Below, piece by piece: positions 27,379 through 36,070 of a stretch of DNA of 64,000 nucleotides. Location of the stretch: the NCBI RefSeq assembly GCF_009901585.1, contig NZ_WXYO01000006.1:186001-250000 (forward strand), given 5' to 3'. The stretch's first letter is position 1. Each line of letters begins with the position of its first letter. The translations under genes and the position numbers were made by a program. The notes beneath the pieces were generated by a model. It ran no database searches. It was not told the DNA's origin and worked only from the letters and a program-made list of their open reading frames with translations. The DNA is from Poritiphilus flavus. Its GTDB lineage: Bacteria; Bacteroidota; Bacteroidia; Flavobacteriales; Flavobacteriaceae.

Positions 27379-28709
27379 AAATAATAAGAATAACATACCT
27401 GGTTAGTTTTGGCCTGATCCTTGGGCTGTGTAGCTGCATTGAAGAAGTAGCTATAGATACAGAACTCAGCGCCCAGATCGATGTGGATCAGGTTCTGGTT
27501 GTAGAGGCAACCTTGACAAATGAATTAAAAACACAGCAAGTGACTTTGAGCAGGGCAGTTAGTTTTCTAAACGATAGTATTATCAGCTTTGATGAAACGG
27601 AACCAGCCCTTTCTGTGTTACCTCGGGAAGAGATAAATGAAAAACCGGTTTTGTATGAAAGGGACGCCGATGTCCGTGTTCGGGATGAGCAAGGCAATGA
27701 GATCCGATTCGTAGAAGATGAACCTGGCAGGTATTTTTCGGAAACGGCCTTTGCTGCTGAAGCGGGGAGAGCATATCAATTGTTTATCACCACTGCCAGG
27801 GGCGAGGTACTACAATCCCAACCGGAGTCCTATTTTGGAGAATCCACCTTGACTAATATCTATGCCGAAAGAGGGCGAAATGAATTTGATGAGGAAGGAA
27901 TTTTAATTTATATCGATAGCTCGGTTTCAGAGGGACAATCTGAGTATTACCGCTATAATTACGAAGAGACCTATAAGGTCATTGCGCCTCTTTGGACCGC
28001 TGTAGAATTTAAGCTGACCAATTATGATCCCTGTGCGCTACCTGTAATTACTTATGACCTGGAATTAGTACCTCGCGAGCAAGAGGAAAGGGTTTGTTAC
28101 AATACCAGGGCTTCAGAAGATGTCATTTTAAATAGTACTGAAGACCTTTCTGGCAATGGCGTGGAACGTTTTTTGGTACGGTTCATCAGCAAAGAAGATT
28201 TTATAATAACGCACAGGTACAGCATACTGGTACGGCAGTTTGTTCAGGATTTAGAGGCCTTTTCTTTTTACCAGCAATTGGATGACTTTGCCAAATCCGA
28301 ATCCGTTTTTGCGCAGGTACAACCCGGTTTACTCGAAAGCAATATCAGCTTTGAAGATGGCAGGCAAATCCCTGTTCTGGGCTACTTTTCGGTCAGCTCG
28401 GTTTCCGAACAGCGACTGTTTTTTGATTTTGAAGACTTTTTTGACGGAGAGCCTAAGCCGGCCTATATCGTCAATTGCAATTTACAATCCAGCCCTGAGG
28501 CCCACCCTTCATTTTGTATAGATGAATCGATTATGCCCTGTCCCCAATCTGTGGTAGAGCGAGTAAATATTGACGTGATCTCCTATGTGGATGAAAACAA
28601 TGGCGGACTTGAGGCTGTTTGCCCGGGACCATACATTTTTGTAGACCGTATTTGCGGGGATTGCACGATACTTGGAAGTAATGTTGTTCCTGATTTTTGG
28701 ATAGAATAA
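27375..28709 (+). CDS. DUF4249 lipoprotein (copy 3, tandem duplicate)
   Basis: Third DUF4249 protein (444 residues), nearly collinear with copy 2 and mostly identical by eye (VLVVEATLTNELKTQQVTLS, EETYKVIAPLWTAVEFKL, DRICGDCTILGSNVVPDFW). The lipobox is GLCSC (Cys21). At the position of copy 2's ATG the sequence is TTG (27375), overlapping the stop of copy 2 as TTGA, so translation probably starts at TTG with coupling. The longer frame from 27318 lies inside copy 2. The variable part is the Cys-rich segment before the C-terminus (CIDESIMPCPQSV). Confidence 0.83.
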   Translation: MKIIRITYLVSFGLILGLCSCIEEVAIDTELSAQIDVDQVLVVEATLTNELKTQQVTLSRAVSFLNDSIISFDETEPALSVLPREEINEKPVLYERDADVRVRDEQGNEIRFVEDEPGRYFSETAFAAEAGRAYQLFITTARGEVLQSQPESYFGESTLTNIYAERGRNEFDEEGILIYIDSSVSEGQSEYYRYNYEETYKVIAPLWTAVEFKLTNYDPCALPVITYDLELVPREQEERVCYNTRASEDVILNSTEDLSGNGVERFLVRFISKEDFIITHRYSILVRQFVQDLEAFSFYQQLDDFAKSESVFAQVQPGLLESNISFEDGRQIPVLGYFSVSSVSEQRLFFDFEDFFDGEPKPAYIVNCNLQSSPEAHPSFCIDESIMPCPQSVVERVNIDVISYVDENNGGLEAVCPGPYIFVDRICGDCTILGSNVVPDFWIE

Positions 28710-30491
28710 ATGATTATGAAAAAAACGATAAGTTTACTTTTTTGTCTTGCTGTTTTCTGCCTCCCAAAGGTAGAAGGCCAGGTTATTATTAAGAGCGAAG
28801 AAGAGTTGCAAGCGCTAAAACAAACCCCTCTGGAGAGCCTGTATTTGCATCAGTCGTCATCTATTCTCTTTCCGGGCGAATACCTGTACTATTCGATCTA
28901 TTGCCTCAATACCCGAAGCCTGAAAATGAGCAATATCAGCCAGGTTGCCTATGTAGAGTTATTGGGAGAGGATGGTAGCAAGATCTTTACCAACAAGATA
29001 AAGCTCAGGCGGGGAATGGGACAGGGCGACTTTTTTCTGCCTGTGGATGTGCCCTCAGGAAATTACAAACTGGTAGCCTATACCAACTGGATGAAAAATG
29101 CCGGCTCCCGGCAATTTTTTAAGAGTGATCTGGCGGTGATCAACCCTTACCGCTCAGATCAAAGTGCGATTTTGGCCTCAGAGGAAGAAGTACAGGATTC
29201 AACAACTAACGTGCTTTCCAATCTGAGCACAGATAGCCCGGTGGCCTTGTTAACCGATAAGGATACCTACGGGAACAGGGAAAGGGTTGAATTGATACTA
29301 AAAAACTACAGAGGGAACCTGGGTTTTGGAACCTATTCCCTCTCTGTCCGGAAATTGGACGATTTTAAGGCCCCTCCTCAGATTACAGCTACGGCCAATG
29401 CCGAGGAATATTCAGCAAAGCTTAAGGAGGTGCCTAATCGTGTTAATTCAGTGGTGTTTATCCCGGAACAACGAGGGGAATTGTTTTCCGGACGAGTAGT
29501 AAACGCTAACACCGGTGATCCCGTGAAAAAGGAGTATATCGGTGTATCCCTGCCCGGAAAGGATTTTCAGACCAAGTCCGCGCTAACGGATGACAAGGGT
29601 AATTTTGTGACTTACCTGAACAAACCGTACAACACGGATATTGCGGTATTACAGTTAATGGACGGAAATCAATCCCCTCATAAGTATACTATAGCCGATC
29701 TCTCTGATTGGGATTTTGACCTAAAGGATTTCTACAACTTTAAGATCTCCGTCAAAGACCGTGAAGCCATTTTGGAACGCAGCCTGAATAACCAGTTGGA
29801 GAATGCCTATTTCCAGGTAAAACCGGATACCCTGAAGGCGGCTGAAGTTACAGATCCTTTTGATGGGGAAATTCCGCTGGTCTTTGAATTGGAGGATTAC
29901 ACCCGTTTCGGTACCCTTAGGGAAACCCTGGTAGAGGTCGTAGAACATGTATGGGTAAAGAAAGAAGACAAGGATTCCTATACCTTCTGGGTACGGGAAC
30001 CACTGGAACCTTTGAATTCGGAGTACACCGCTTTCCCTCCCCTGGTTACCATTGATGGTATACTTGTTCCGGATCATAACAGCATTTTGGATTATGATGC
30101 CAGGTCCATCAAAAGCATCGGCGTACTTCGGGATAGATATGTACTTGGTTCTAAAACCTATCAGGGATTGGTGGTGCTGGAAACTTTGAATGGAGACTAT
30201 ATTGACAAAGTCCGGAAACCTTCAAATGGTATCATACCCCTGTTGAAGCCCAGTCCCGAAAAGGAGTACTACAGACCGGCATATACTGAAGAAAATTCCC
30301 CGGAGTTTGCCAGGATCCCAGATTTCAGGACACAATTACTTTGGGAACCCAGATTGGTAGTTCAAAGTCCGGAAATTCCACTTCCATTTTACACTTCGGA
30401 TGTGGCCGGCACCTACGAAATTCGATTGGAAGGCTATACGTCTTATGGAAAACCTATTTCCCTGCAAAAAATCTTCACTGTCAGCAATTAG
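28710..30491 (+). CDS. secreted macroglobulin-like (MG2-type) protein of the TonB/DUF4249 cluster
   Basis: Exported beta-sandwich protein (593 residues) with a signal peptide (to about residue 23, VEG). The segment SSSILFPGEYLYYSIYCLNT … GDFFLPVDVPSGNYKLVAYTNWMKNAG (about 45-135) matches the MG2 pattern seen in many Bacteroidota surface proteins. A carboxypeptidase-regulatory-like block follows (GRVVNANTGDPVKKEYIGVS … TDDKGNFVTY), then a TonB-plug-like VTIDGILVPDHNSILDYDARSIKSIGVLRDRY. ATG 28710 directly abuts the previous stop; ATG 28716 is an alternative. It is cotranscribed with the receptor and DUF4249 genes, so I infer a surface-complex component. The function is unknown. Confidence 0.7.
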   Translation: MIMKKTISLLFCLAVFCLPKVEGQVIIKSEEELQALKQTPLESLYLHQSSSILFPGEYLYYSIYCLNTRSLKMSNISQVAYVELLGEDGSKIFTNKIKLRRGMGQGDFFLPVDVPSGNYKLVAYTNWMKNAGSRQFFKSDLAVINPYRSDQSAILASEEEVQDSTTNVLSNLSTDSPVALLTDKDTYGNRERVELILKNYRGNLGFGTYSLSVRKLDDFKAPPQITATANAEEYSAKLKEVPNRVNSVVFIPEQRGELFSGRVVNANTGDPVKKEYIGVSLPGKDFQTKSALTDDKGNFVTYLNKPYNTDIAVLQLMDGNQSPHKYTIADLSDWDFDLKDFYNFKISVKDREAILERSLNNQLENAYFQVKPDTLKAAEVTDPFDGEIPLVFELEDYTRFGTLRETLVEVVEHVWVKKEDKDSYTFWVREPLEPLNSEYTAFPPLVTIDGILVPDHNSILDYDARSIKSIGVLRDRYVLGSKTYQGLVVLETLNGDYIDKVRKPSNGIIPLLKPSPEKEYYRPAYTEENSPEFARIPDFRTQLLWEPRLVVQSPEIPLPFYTSDVAGTYEIRLEGYTSYGKPISLQKIFTVSN

Positions 30492-30519
30492 ATTAGCCGC
30501 TTGAGAAAATAGCGGATCT

Positions 30520-32055
30520 ATGCTTACAAAAGTTTATGGCAGTGCCGTCTTCGGCGTGGAGGCTACAACGATTACCGTAGAGGTTAACGTGGCCCTGGGA
30601 ATAGGATATCACCTGGTGGGATTACCCGACAATGCGGTTAAAGAAAGCAATTTCAGGATAGCGGCGGCCCTGCAGAACAACGGTCTTAAAGTACCCGGAA
30701 AAAAGATCATTATTAATATGGCCCCTGCAGACCTTAGAAAGGAGGGTGCTGCTTATGACCTGACCATTGCGCTGGGAATCCTGGTAGCCTCAGGACAAAT
30801 TGAGGCTATGGAGATCGGGGACTATGTCATTATGGGAGAGCTGTCGCTGGACGGTGCATTGCAACCCATCCAAGGGGTGCTTCCCATGGCAATAAAGGCC
30901 AAAGAAGATGGCTTCCGGGGCCTGATATTGCCCGAGGATAATGCCCGGGAGGCCGCCATAGTGGAGGGACTGGAAGTTTTGGCAGCGAGCAATATCACCC
31001 AGGTTATTAATCATTTCAACAACAAAGAACCCATCACGCCTACTGTGGTAGATACTCAGTCAGAGTTTTTAAGGCAGCTGGATTTTCCCGAGTTCGACTT
31101 CTCGGACGTCAAGGGTCAGGAAAGCACCAAAAGGGCGATGGAGATAGCGGCAGCCGGAGGCCACAACATCATCCTGATCGGCCCGCCCGGCTCGGGAAAG
31201 ACCATGCTGGCTAAGCGTTTACCATCCATTCTACCGCCGATGACTTTACAGGAAGCCCTGGAAACGACCAAAATACACAGTGTGGTGGGAAAGACCACCA
31301 ACAGCGGCCTGATGAGTCAACGGCCTTTTCGGAGTCCGCATCATACCATATCGGACGTAGCCCTGGTGGGTGGTGGAAGTTATCCTCAACCCGGAGAGAT
31401 CTCACTTTCGCATAATGGAGTGCTTTTCCTGGATGAGTTACCGGAGTTTAAGAGGAGTGTGCTGGAGGTTATGAGACAACCTTTGGAAGATCGGGAGGTA
31501 ACCATATCCAGGGCAAAATTCACCGTAACTTACCCAAGCAGTTTTATGCTGGTAGCCAGTATGAATCCGAGCCCAGGGGGCTATTTTAATGATCCAGATG
31601 CCCCGGTAACCAATTCGCCGGCGGAGATGCAGCGCTATCTTGGTAAAATTTCAGGGCCTTTGCTGGATCGTATCGATCTGCATATAGAAGTTACCCCTGT
31701 TCCCTTTGAGAAATTGTCGGACGACCGCAAGGGGGAAAGCAGCCTGCTTATCAGGGAGCGTGTGAGAGCAGCTCGTATGCTTCAGACGCAACGCTTTGTA
31801 GATGTAAACGGAGTGCATTACAATGCGCAAATGAGCACCAAACAACTGCGCACATTCTGCCCTTTGGATCGTACCTCTAAGGAACTGCTTCAAAATGCCA
31901 TGGAACAATTGCAACTCTCTGCAAGGGCCTATGACCGTATCTTAAAAGTAGCCCGTACCATAGCTGATCTGGAAAACAAAGACGAATTACTTCCGGAACA
32001 TATCGGAGAGGCCATCCAGTACCGTAGCCTGGATAGAGAAGGATGGATGGGGTAG
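30520..32055 (+). CDS. YifB/ComM family Mg-chelatase-like AAA+ ATPase
   Basis: Hexameric AAA+ ATPase; the ComM member promotes branch migration during natural transformation. The 511 residues comprise an N-terminal Lon-protease-like/ChlI domain (LVGLPDNAVKESNFRIAAAL, about 1-170), the AAA core with Walker A GPPGSGKTMLAKRLP (about 225), FRSPHHTISDVALVGGG, Walker B LFLDELPEF, SFMLVASMNPSP and the arginine-finger region LLDRIDLHIEV. A Mg_chelatase_C domain follows (SARAYDRILKVARTIADLE). Length is normal. A repeat array begins two bases after its stop codon. Confidence 0.93.
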   Translation: MLTKVYGSAVFGVEATTITVEVNVALGIGYHLVGLPDNAVKESNFRIAAALQNNGLKVPGKKIIINMAPADLRKEGAAYDLTIALGILVASGQIEAMEIGDYVIMGELSLDGALQPIQGVLPMAIKAKEDGFRGLILPEDNAREAAIVEGLEVLAASNITQVINHFNNKEPITPTVVDTQSEFLRQLDFPEFDFSDVKGQESTKRAMEIAAAGGHNIILIGPPGSGKTMLAKRLPSILPPMTLQEALETTKIHSVVGKTTNSGLMSQRPFRSPHHTISDVALVGGGSYPQPGEISLSHNGVLFLDELPEFKRSVLEVMRQPLEDREVTISRAKFTVTYPSSFMLVASMNPSPGGYFNDPDAPVTNSPAEMQRYLGKISGPLLDRIDLHIEVTPVPFEKLSDDRKGESSLLIRERVRAARMLQTQRFVDVNGVHYNAQMSTKQLRTFCPLDRTSKELLQNAMEQLQLSARAYDRILKVARTIADLENKDELLPEHIGEAIQYRSLDREGWMG

Positions 32056-32057
32056 TG

Positions 32058-32304
32058 CAGTAGGCAGTTGGCAGTGAACAGTAGGCAGTAATCAGTGAAC
32101 AGTAATCAGTGAACAGTCTAACCGTCTAAAAATCCAGCCATCTAACCGTCTGACCATCTATCCATCCAACAGTCTAGCAATCTAACCATCCAACTATCTA
32201 ACAATCTAACCATCCAACCGTCTAACAATCTAACCGTCTAGCCATCCAACTATCTAACGATCTAACCGTCCAACCATCTATCCATCTAACGATCTCACAA
32301 TCCA
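32058..32304. repeat. degenerate 7-nt then 8-nt tandem array after yifB
   Basis: Two phase-locked blocks fill most of the 420-nt gap. Block 1 (32058-32120) is nine heptamers CAGTNNN, with NNN mostly AGG, GAA or AAT. Block 2 (32121-32304) is 23 octamers of consensus RTCYANNN (for example ATCTAACC, GTCTAACA, ATCCAACT). The first four or five positions are nearly fixed and the last three vary. The remainder to 32475 is plain AT-rich sequence with a TATTTTTG -7-like box at 32465-32472, just before the next start. Confidence 0.85.
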
Positions 32305-32475
32305 AAAAATCTATCCGAACTTGAAAAGTAATTCTGTATTATCTTAAATAGATTTTCTTTAATTTTAGCTGGATGTTGATAAAAACACCGGAACATATAA
32401 TAATCAACGGATTAATGGGTTTAATATCCAAAAGTCCTGTCTCATTTCTTATCCGGACGAAAGCTATTTTTGCCC

Positions 32476-33774
32476 ATGTACCGATTTAAAGTCTTCGCTG
32501 GCCTGGCGATTTTGTTTCTATTCCTACTTGTTCTGACGTCAAGTGGTAATGACTCTGTTTCAGCCACTCATTCTTCAACAGAAACCTTAGATGAAAATAC
32601 CTATACATCTGTAAAACAATATAATAGGTTTCTTGATAAAGAAATGCAATTTGCCTTGCAACAGGCCATTGACTCTTATTTTAGTAAGGCCATAACATCC
32701 GGCGAAGTTGTGGGTGCCGGTGTAAGTATTGTAAAAGGGAAACAAGTGCTACTGGCTAATGGATTCGGAATACGAGATGGCAGTACAGGCAAGAAGGTAG
32801 ACGGACAAACGGTCTTTCGACTGGGTTCGCTTTCAAAAGGATTTACAGGGGTGCTTGCAGCAGATCTAAAAGCTGAAGGAAAGTTGAGCTGGGAAGACAG
32901 AGTTAGTGACTTCATTCCTGAATTTGAGTTAGGAGATCGGGAGAATACCGAAAACATCACTCTGGCCCATTTGTTGTCACATACCTCAGGAGCACCCTAT
33001 CACAGCTTCACAAATCTTGTTGACGCCGGCCTGGCTCTCGACGAGATCGCAGGCCGATTTACTGAGGTACAACCCATAAGCAAGCCTGGGGAACTGTATA
33101 GCTATCAAAATGCGCTATTTGCACTTTCCGGGGAAATGATGGAGAAGGTTACCGGGCAGGAGATTACCACATCCCTGGAAAAACGCTTTTTTAATCCGCT
33201 TGAAATGTGTGCGACCACAATGGACTTTGAGGCACTAAGGAAGACAGAGAACAAAGCCAAACCACATGTCAGAGCCCGGCGTGGGTGGAGATCCGGGAAG
33301 CTAACCAACTCCTACTATAATGCCGTTGCTGCCGGAGGAATCAATTCCAATGCAGAGGATATGGCCAAATGGATGCAGCTTTTACTCGGACACCGTCCTG
33401 ATGTAATGACACGAGAAGCCTTACAGGAAGCCTTTACCCCATTTATTGAGATACCCGGGCGGCATAAATACTATCAGCGTTGGCCGGGATATACAGCCTC
33501 GTATTACGGTTTTGGCTGGAGGATTCATAGATACCGGTCCGGTAACTCAGAGATCGAAAACACCATGTGGCACCACGGGGGAAGTGTTAACCGCTTCCGC
33601 AATGAAATAGGGCTCTTTCCCGAGGAAGACCTCGGTATATGCGTACTGCTAAACAACCAATCCAGGATAGCACAGCACGTGATCACTGACCTCTACAATA
33701 TTGTTCAGGAAGTCATTCGGGTCCATACGAGCGAAAAACCACTTAATCAGTTGGCAGTGGGCAGTGAGCAGTGA
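32476..33774 (+). CDS. serine beta-lactamase family hydrolase (class C/esterase-like)
   Basis: Penicillin-binding-fold serine hydrolase; the family includes class C beta-lactamases, D-aminopeptidases and esterases. ATG 32476 gives 432 residues with an N-terminal hydrophobic segment (signal peptide or anchor, about 3-18). Catalytic motifs: RLGSLSKGF (S118-x-x-K121), YSYQN (Y210-x-N212), and HHGGS (366-370) in place of KTG. Real beta-lactam hydrolysis is not implied. The last eight codons and the stop lie inside the repeat array that begins at 33748 (…QLAVGSEQ), so the C-terminus has been rewritten by repeat sequence. A TATTTTTG box very close to the start raises the possibility of a very short leader. 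Confidence 0.85.
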   Translation: MYRFKVFAGLAILFLFLLVLTSSGNDSVSATHSSTETLDENTYTSVKQYNRFLDKEMQFALQQAIDSYFSKAITSGEVVGAGVSIVKGKQVLLANGFGIRDGSTGKKVDGQTVFRLGSLSKGFTGVLAADLKAEGKLSWEDRVSDFIPEFELGDRENTENITLAHLLSHTSGAPYHSFTNLVDAGLALDEIAGRFTEVQPISKPGELYSYQNALFALSGEMMEKVTGQEITTSLEKRFFNPLEMCATTMDFEALRKTENKAKPHVRARRGWRSGKLTNSYYNAVAAGGINSNAEDMAKWMQLLLGHRPDVMTREALQEAFTPFIEIPGRHKYYQRWPGYTASYYGFGWRIHRYRSGNSEIENTMWHHGGSVNRFRNEIGLFPEEDLGICVLLNNQSRIAQHVITDLYNIVQEVIRVHTSEKPLNQLAVGSEQ

Positions 33775-34129
33775 GCAGTAAACAGTGAACAGTAATCAGT
33801 AATCAGTGAACAGTCTAACCATCTAACCATCCAACCATCCAACCATCCAATGTACCAATGTATCAATGTGAAAATGTATCTATGCGGTAATTTGAAGATT
33901 TGGTAATTTTAAAGTGAACTAATGGAAATATGTAACTGTCTAAATATCTAACAGTCTATATGTCTGAAAATCCATCCATCTAACTATCTATCAGTCTAGC
34001 CATCTAATAATCTAAAAATCTAATGGTCCAAAAGTCTGGCTGTCTAAGAATCTATCCGTCTAACTGTCCACCCGTCCGCCCGTCTAACCATCCAACCATC
34101 TAAAAATCCATCCGTCTAAAAACCTCCAT
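33748..34129. repeat. degenerate 7-nt then 8-nt tandem array at the hydrolase 3' end
   Basis: Ten CAGTNNN heptamers (33748-33817) begin inside the coding region and supply the stop codon. They are followed by octamers in unbroken 8-nt phase to about 34129 (39 units). Units near both ends are RTCYANNN (ATCTAACC, GTCTAACT); a middle stretch (33850-33937) is more divergent (ATGTATCA, ATTTGGTA) but keeps the phase. The architecture is the same as at 32058-32304. The rest of the gap to 34244 shows nothing recognisable. Confidence 0.85.
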
Positions 34130-34244
34130 TTATCTCATTTTCTCTATATTAGAGAGGTTAGAGTGATTTGTTCCAGTGGAAATCCAGGTCCTTTTAGTCC
34201 ATTAAATAGCCTGAGAATTTCCCGATCTTACTAAGGCAGAATCA

Positions 34245-35846
34245 ATGGCTCGGAAGCTAAATATGTTTGGGATTTATGCTCTGGAGGATAAAGATGTCAT
34301 GCTTGATCTTTCAGCACATCTGGACGATTTGAGGGGCACTTACGATTTGAATTTATGGCTTGAAGATGCTGTAATTCCGGGAGAACCCTGGCAATTCCAC
34401 TTTGAATCACGCGCCAGCCATACGGAAGTATTCGTGCTTCTGCTGAGTGAAGCATTTATGAAGACCGGCTTTATGCGCCAGCCGGAGTTCAAGCTGGTGA
34501 TGGACAGGCAAAAGGAACAAAAGTCTGTGGTCATTCCAATACTCCTGGAGCAGTGCGACTGGGACGAGGAATTCGATTTAGGGGACTATCAATTTTCGCT
34601 AAAGGACTTACCCCTTTTACCGGAGGAGGGTCAACCTTTAAAGGAATGGGGCTCGCTTGAAGAGGCATATGGCAATATTGCATCTGGCATAAATTCGATC
34701 ATCAAAGATCTTGTAGAACATTTAGACCAAAAGCGATCCAAAAAGAAAAGGGCAAAAAGCGAAGAATCGGGACAGGTAGCCATAAGTTTTGATCCCGCAG
34801 AAAATAAGGCAAACGATATGGAAGAAAACAGTGAATCACAGCAAGAAATTGGCCAGAAGGCCAGCTCAAGAGAAGAAGCCGAAGCCAGAAGGAGGGCAGA
34901 AGTAGCCAAACGAATCAGGGAAGCGGCGGAGGCCTCTGCAAGAAGAAGGGAAGAGGAGGACAGGCTTTGGGAAGAGGCCCTGGAGAAGAGACGTCTTGAA
35001 AAGGCAAGAAGGATAAGGGAAGAAGCAGCCCTGGCTGACCAACAGCCCGAGACGGAAAATGGGTTCAGAGAGGAACATGCAACTGTAAAAAGCAAAAGGG
35101 CGGAACGTAAGAAAAGAAGCCGTTCTGCCAAAGTAGCCAAAAGTGATATTCCAGAAACAAAAAGACCTGAAAAGACCTCAGTTACCGCGCCTTCTACCAC
35201 TCCAGCTCAGGCGAAAACTAAAGTGGAGTCGAGCGGGGAGAAGCCGGAAAAAGCATCAGAGGCTTCAAATATTTTCACAAAAAGGAACATCATCCGGGCG
35301 GCAATGGGGGCTGTATTCGTAGTTTTGATCATCTGGCTTTTTTCGCTTTTTGGCAACAGTACAGAAAATGAAGCTCCGGAAGCCGCGGCTACTAATGAAA
35401 CGAAAGTGGAGGCGACAGACAATTCAGAAAGTGCTGATGAAGAATCCGTAACGCTCACTGAGGCTGCTGTAACTTTTGCTGTGGGCGACTACCACCAGGA
35501 AGGCATTATTTTTGAACTCAACACAGACAATAATACCGGCAAGATCGCGCATCTTGATGATGCCGGCCCCATGCCCTGGCAGGATGCCAATAAAATTGAC
35601 GAGCAACTAGGGGCAGGCTGGAGACTTCCTTCCTTTGAAGAATTGCAAAGCATGTACAATAGCATAGGGCAGGGGGCTGATAATAAAGGGGAGTTTACCA
35701 ACGGACTCTATTGGAGCTCCACTCCTTTTGAAGAGCATCAGGCTCGGCTATTGAGATTTCTCGATGGTAACACTTCTTATCATTACAACCGGCATGTAGA
35801 ACACCGTAGCTACAGGGTGAGAGCGATTAAGGATTTTGGATGGTAG
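34245..35846 (+). CDS. TIR domain - coiled coil - transmembrane - DUF1566-like protein
   Basis: 533 residues in four parts. (i) N-terminal TIR-like domain (1-160): FGIYALEDKD, LWLEDAVIPGEPW, EVFVLLLSEAFM and FMRQPEFKLV, with Glu81 at the position of the NADase glutamate in WCxxE-type TIRs. (ii) A highly charged helical segment (about 160-340, repeats like RRREEEDRLWEEALEKRR), probably coiled coil. (iii) One membrane helix (about 347-368, AAMGAVFVVLIIWLFSLFG). (iv) A C-terminal domain (about 405-533) with GWRLPSFEELQSMYN, GLYWSST and HRSYRVRAIKDFGW, the DUF1566/Lcl-type C-type-lectin-like fold. I infer a cytoplasmic TIR effector or adaptor coupled to an outside-facing sensor. NADase activity is unproven. 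Confidence 0.78.
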   Translation: MARKLNMFGIYALEDKDVMLDLSAHLDDLRGTYDLNLWLEDAVIPGEPWQFHFESRASHTEVFVLLLSEAFMKTGFMRQPEFKLVMDRQKEQKSVVIPILLEQCDWDEEFDLGDYQFSLKDLPLLPEEGQPLKEWGSLEEAYGNIASGINSIIKDLVEHLDQKRSKKKRAKSEESGQVAISFDPAENKANDMEENSESQQEIGQKASSREEAEARRRAEVAKRIREAAEASARRREEEDRLWEEALEKRRLEKARRIREEAALADQQPETENGFREEHATVKSKRAERKKRSRSAKVAKSDIPETKRPEKTSVTAPSTTPAQAKTKVESSGEKPEKASEASNIFTKRNIIRAAMGAVFVVLIIWLFSLFGNSTENEAPEAAATNETKVEATDNSESADEESVTLTEAAVTFAVGDYHQEGIIFELNTDNNTGKIAHLDDAGPMPWQDANKIDEQLGAGWRLPSFEELQSMYNSIGQGADNKGEFTNGLYWSSTPFEEHQARLLRFLDGNTSYHYNRHVEHRSYRVRAIKDFGW

Positions 35847-35853
35847 GGATGAT

Positions 35854-35888
35854 AGTTATGAGTTGTGAGTTATGAGTTATGAGTTATG
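35854..35888. repeat. AGTTATG heptamer array after the TIR gene
   Basis: Five tandem heptamers (AGTTATG, one variant AGTTGTG) start 8 nt after the TIR stop codon. In register they read GAGTTAT, i.e. the NAGTNNN pattern of the two upstream arrays, but here nearly homogeneous and without an octamer block. Confidence 0.8.
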
Positions 35889-36070
35889 AGTGTTTGATGC
35901 TAAAACCTTAAACCTGGATAACGCGGATTTCCACCAAAGGCGGACAAGGTGTAATCTGTGCTTGTTTGTCACGTGCATAAAACTTATTACTAGTCTTTTT
36001 GAACGATGAGCTTAAGGCCTACAAGTATAATCCGAACTAATTTTATCCTTAGATGTATTGTTGCTTGATG

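Noticed and set aside
30493-30517. Small inverted repeat CCGCT … AGCGG before yifB
   Set aside because: Five-bp arms only and no T-run; too weak to call a terminator or operator.
32476-33774. Antibiotic-resistance beta-lactamase
   Set aside because: It has the fold and SxxK/YxN motifs but HHGG instead of KTG. The family is dominated by esterases and peptidases, so resistance is not supported.
32058-34129. The repeat arrays as a CRISPR array
   Set aside because: Units are 7-8 nt and contiguous, with no 20-40 nt spacers and no cas genes.
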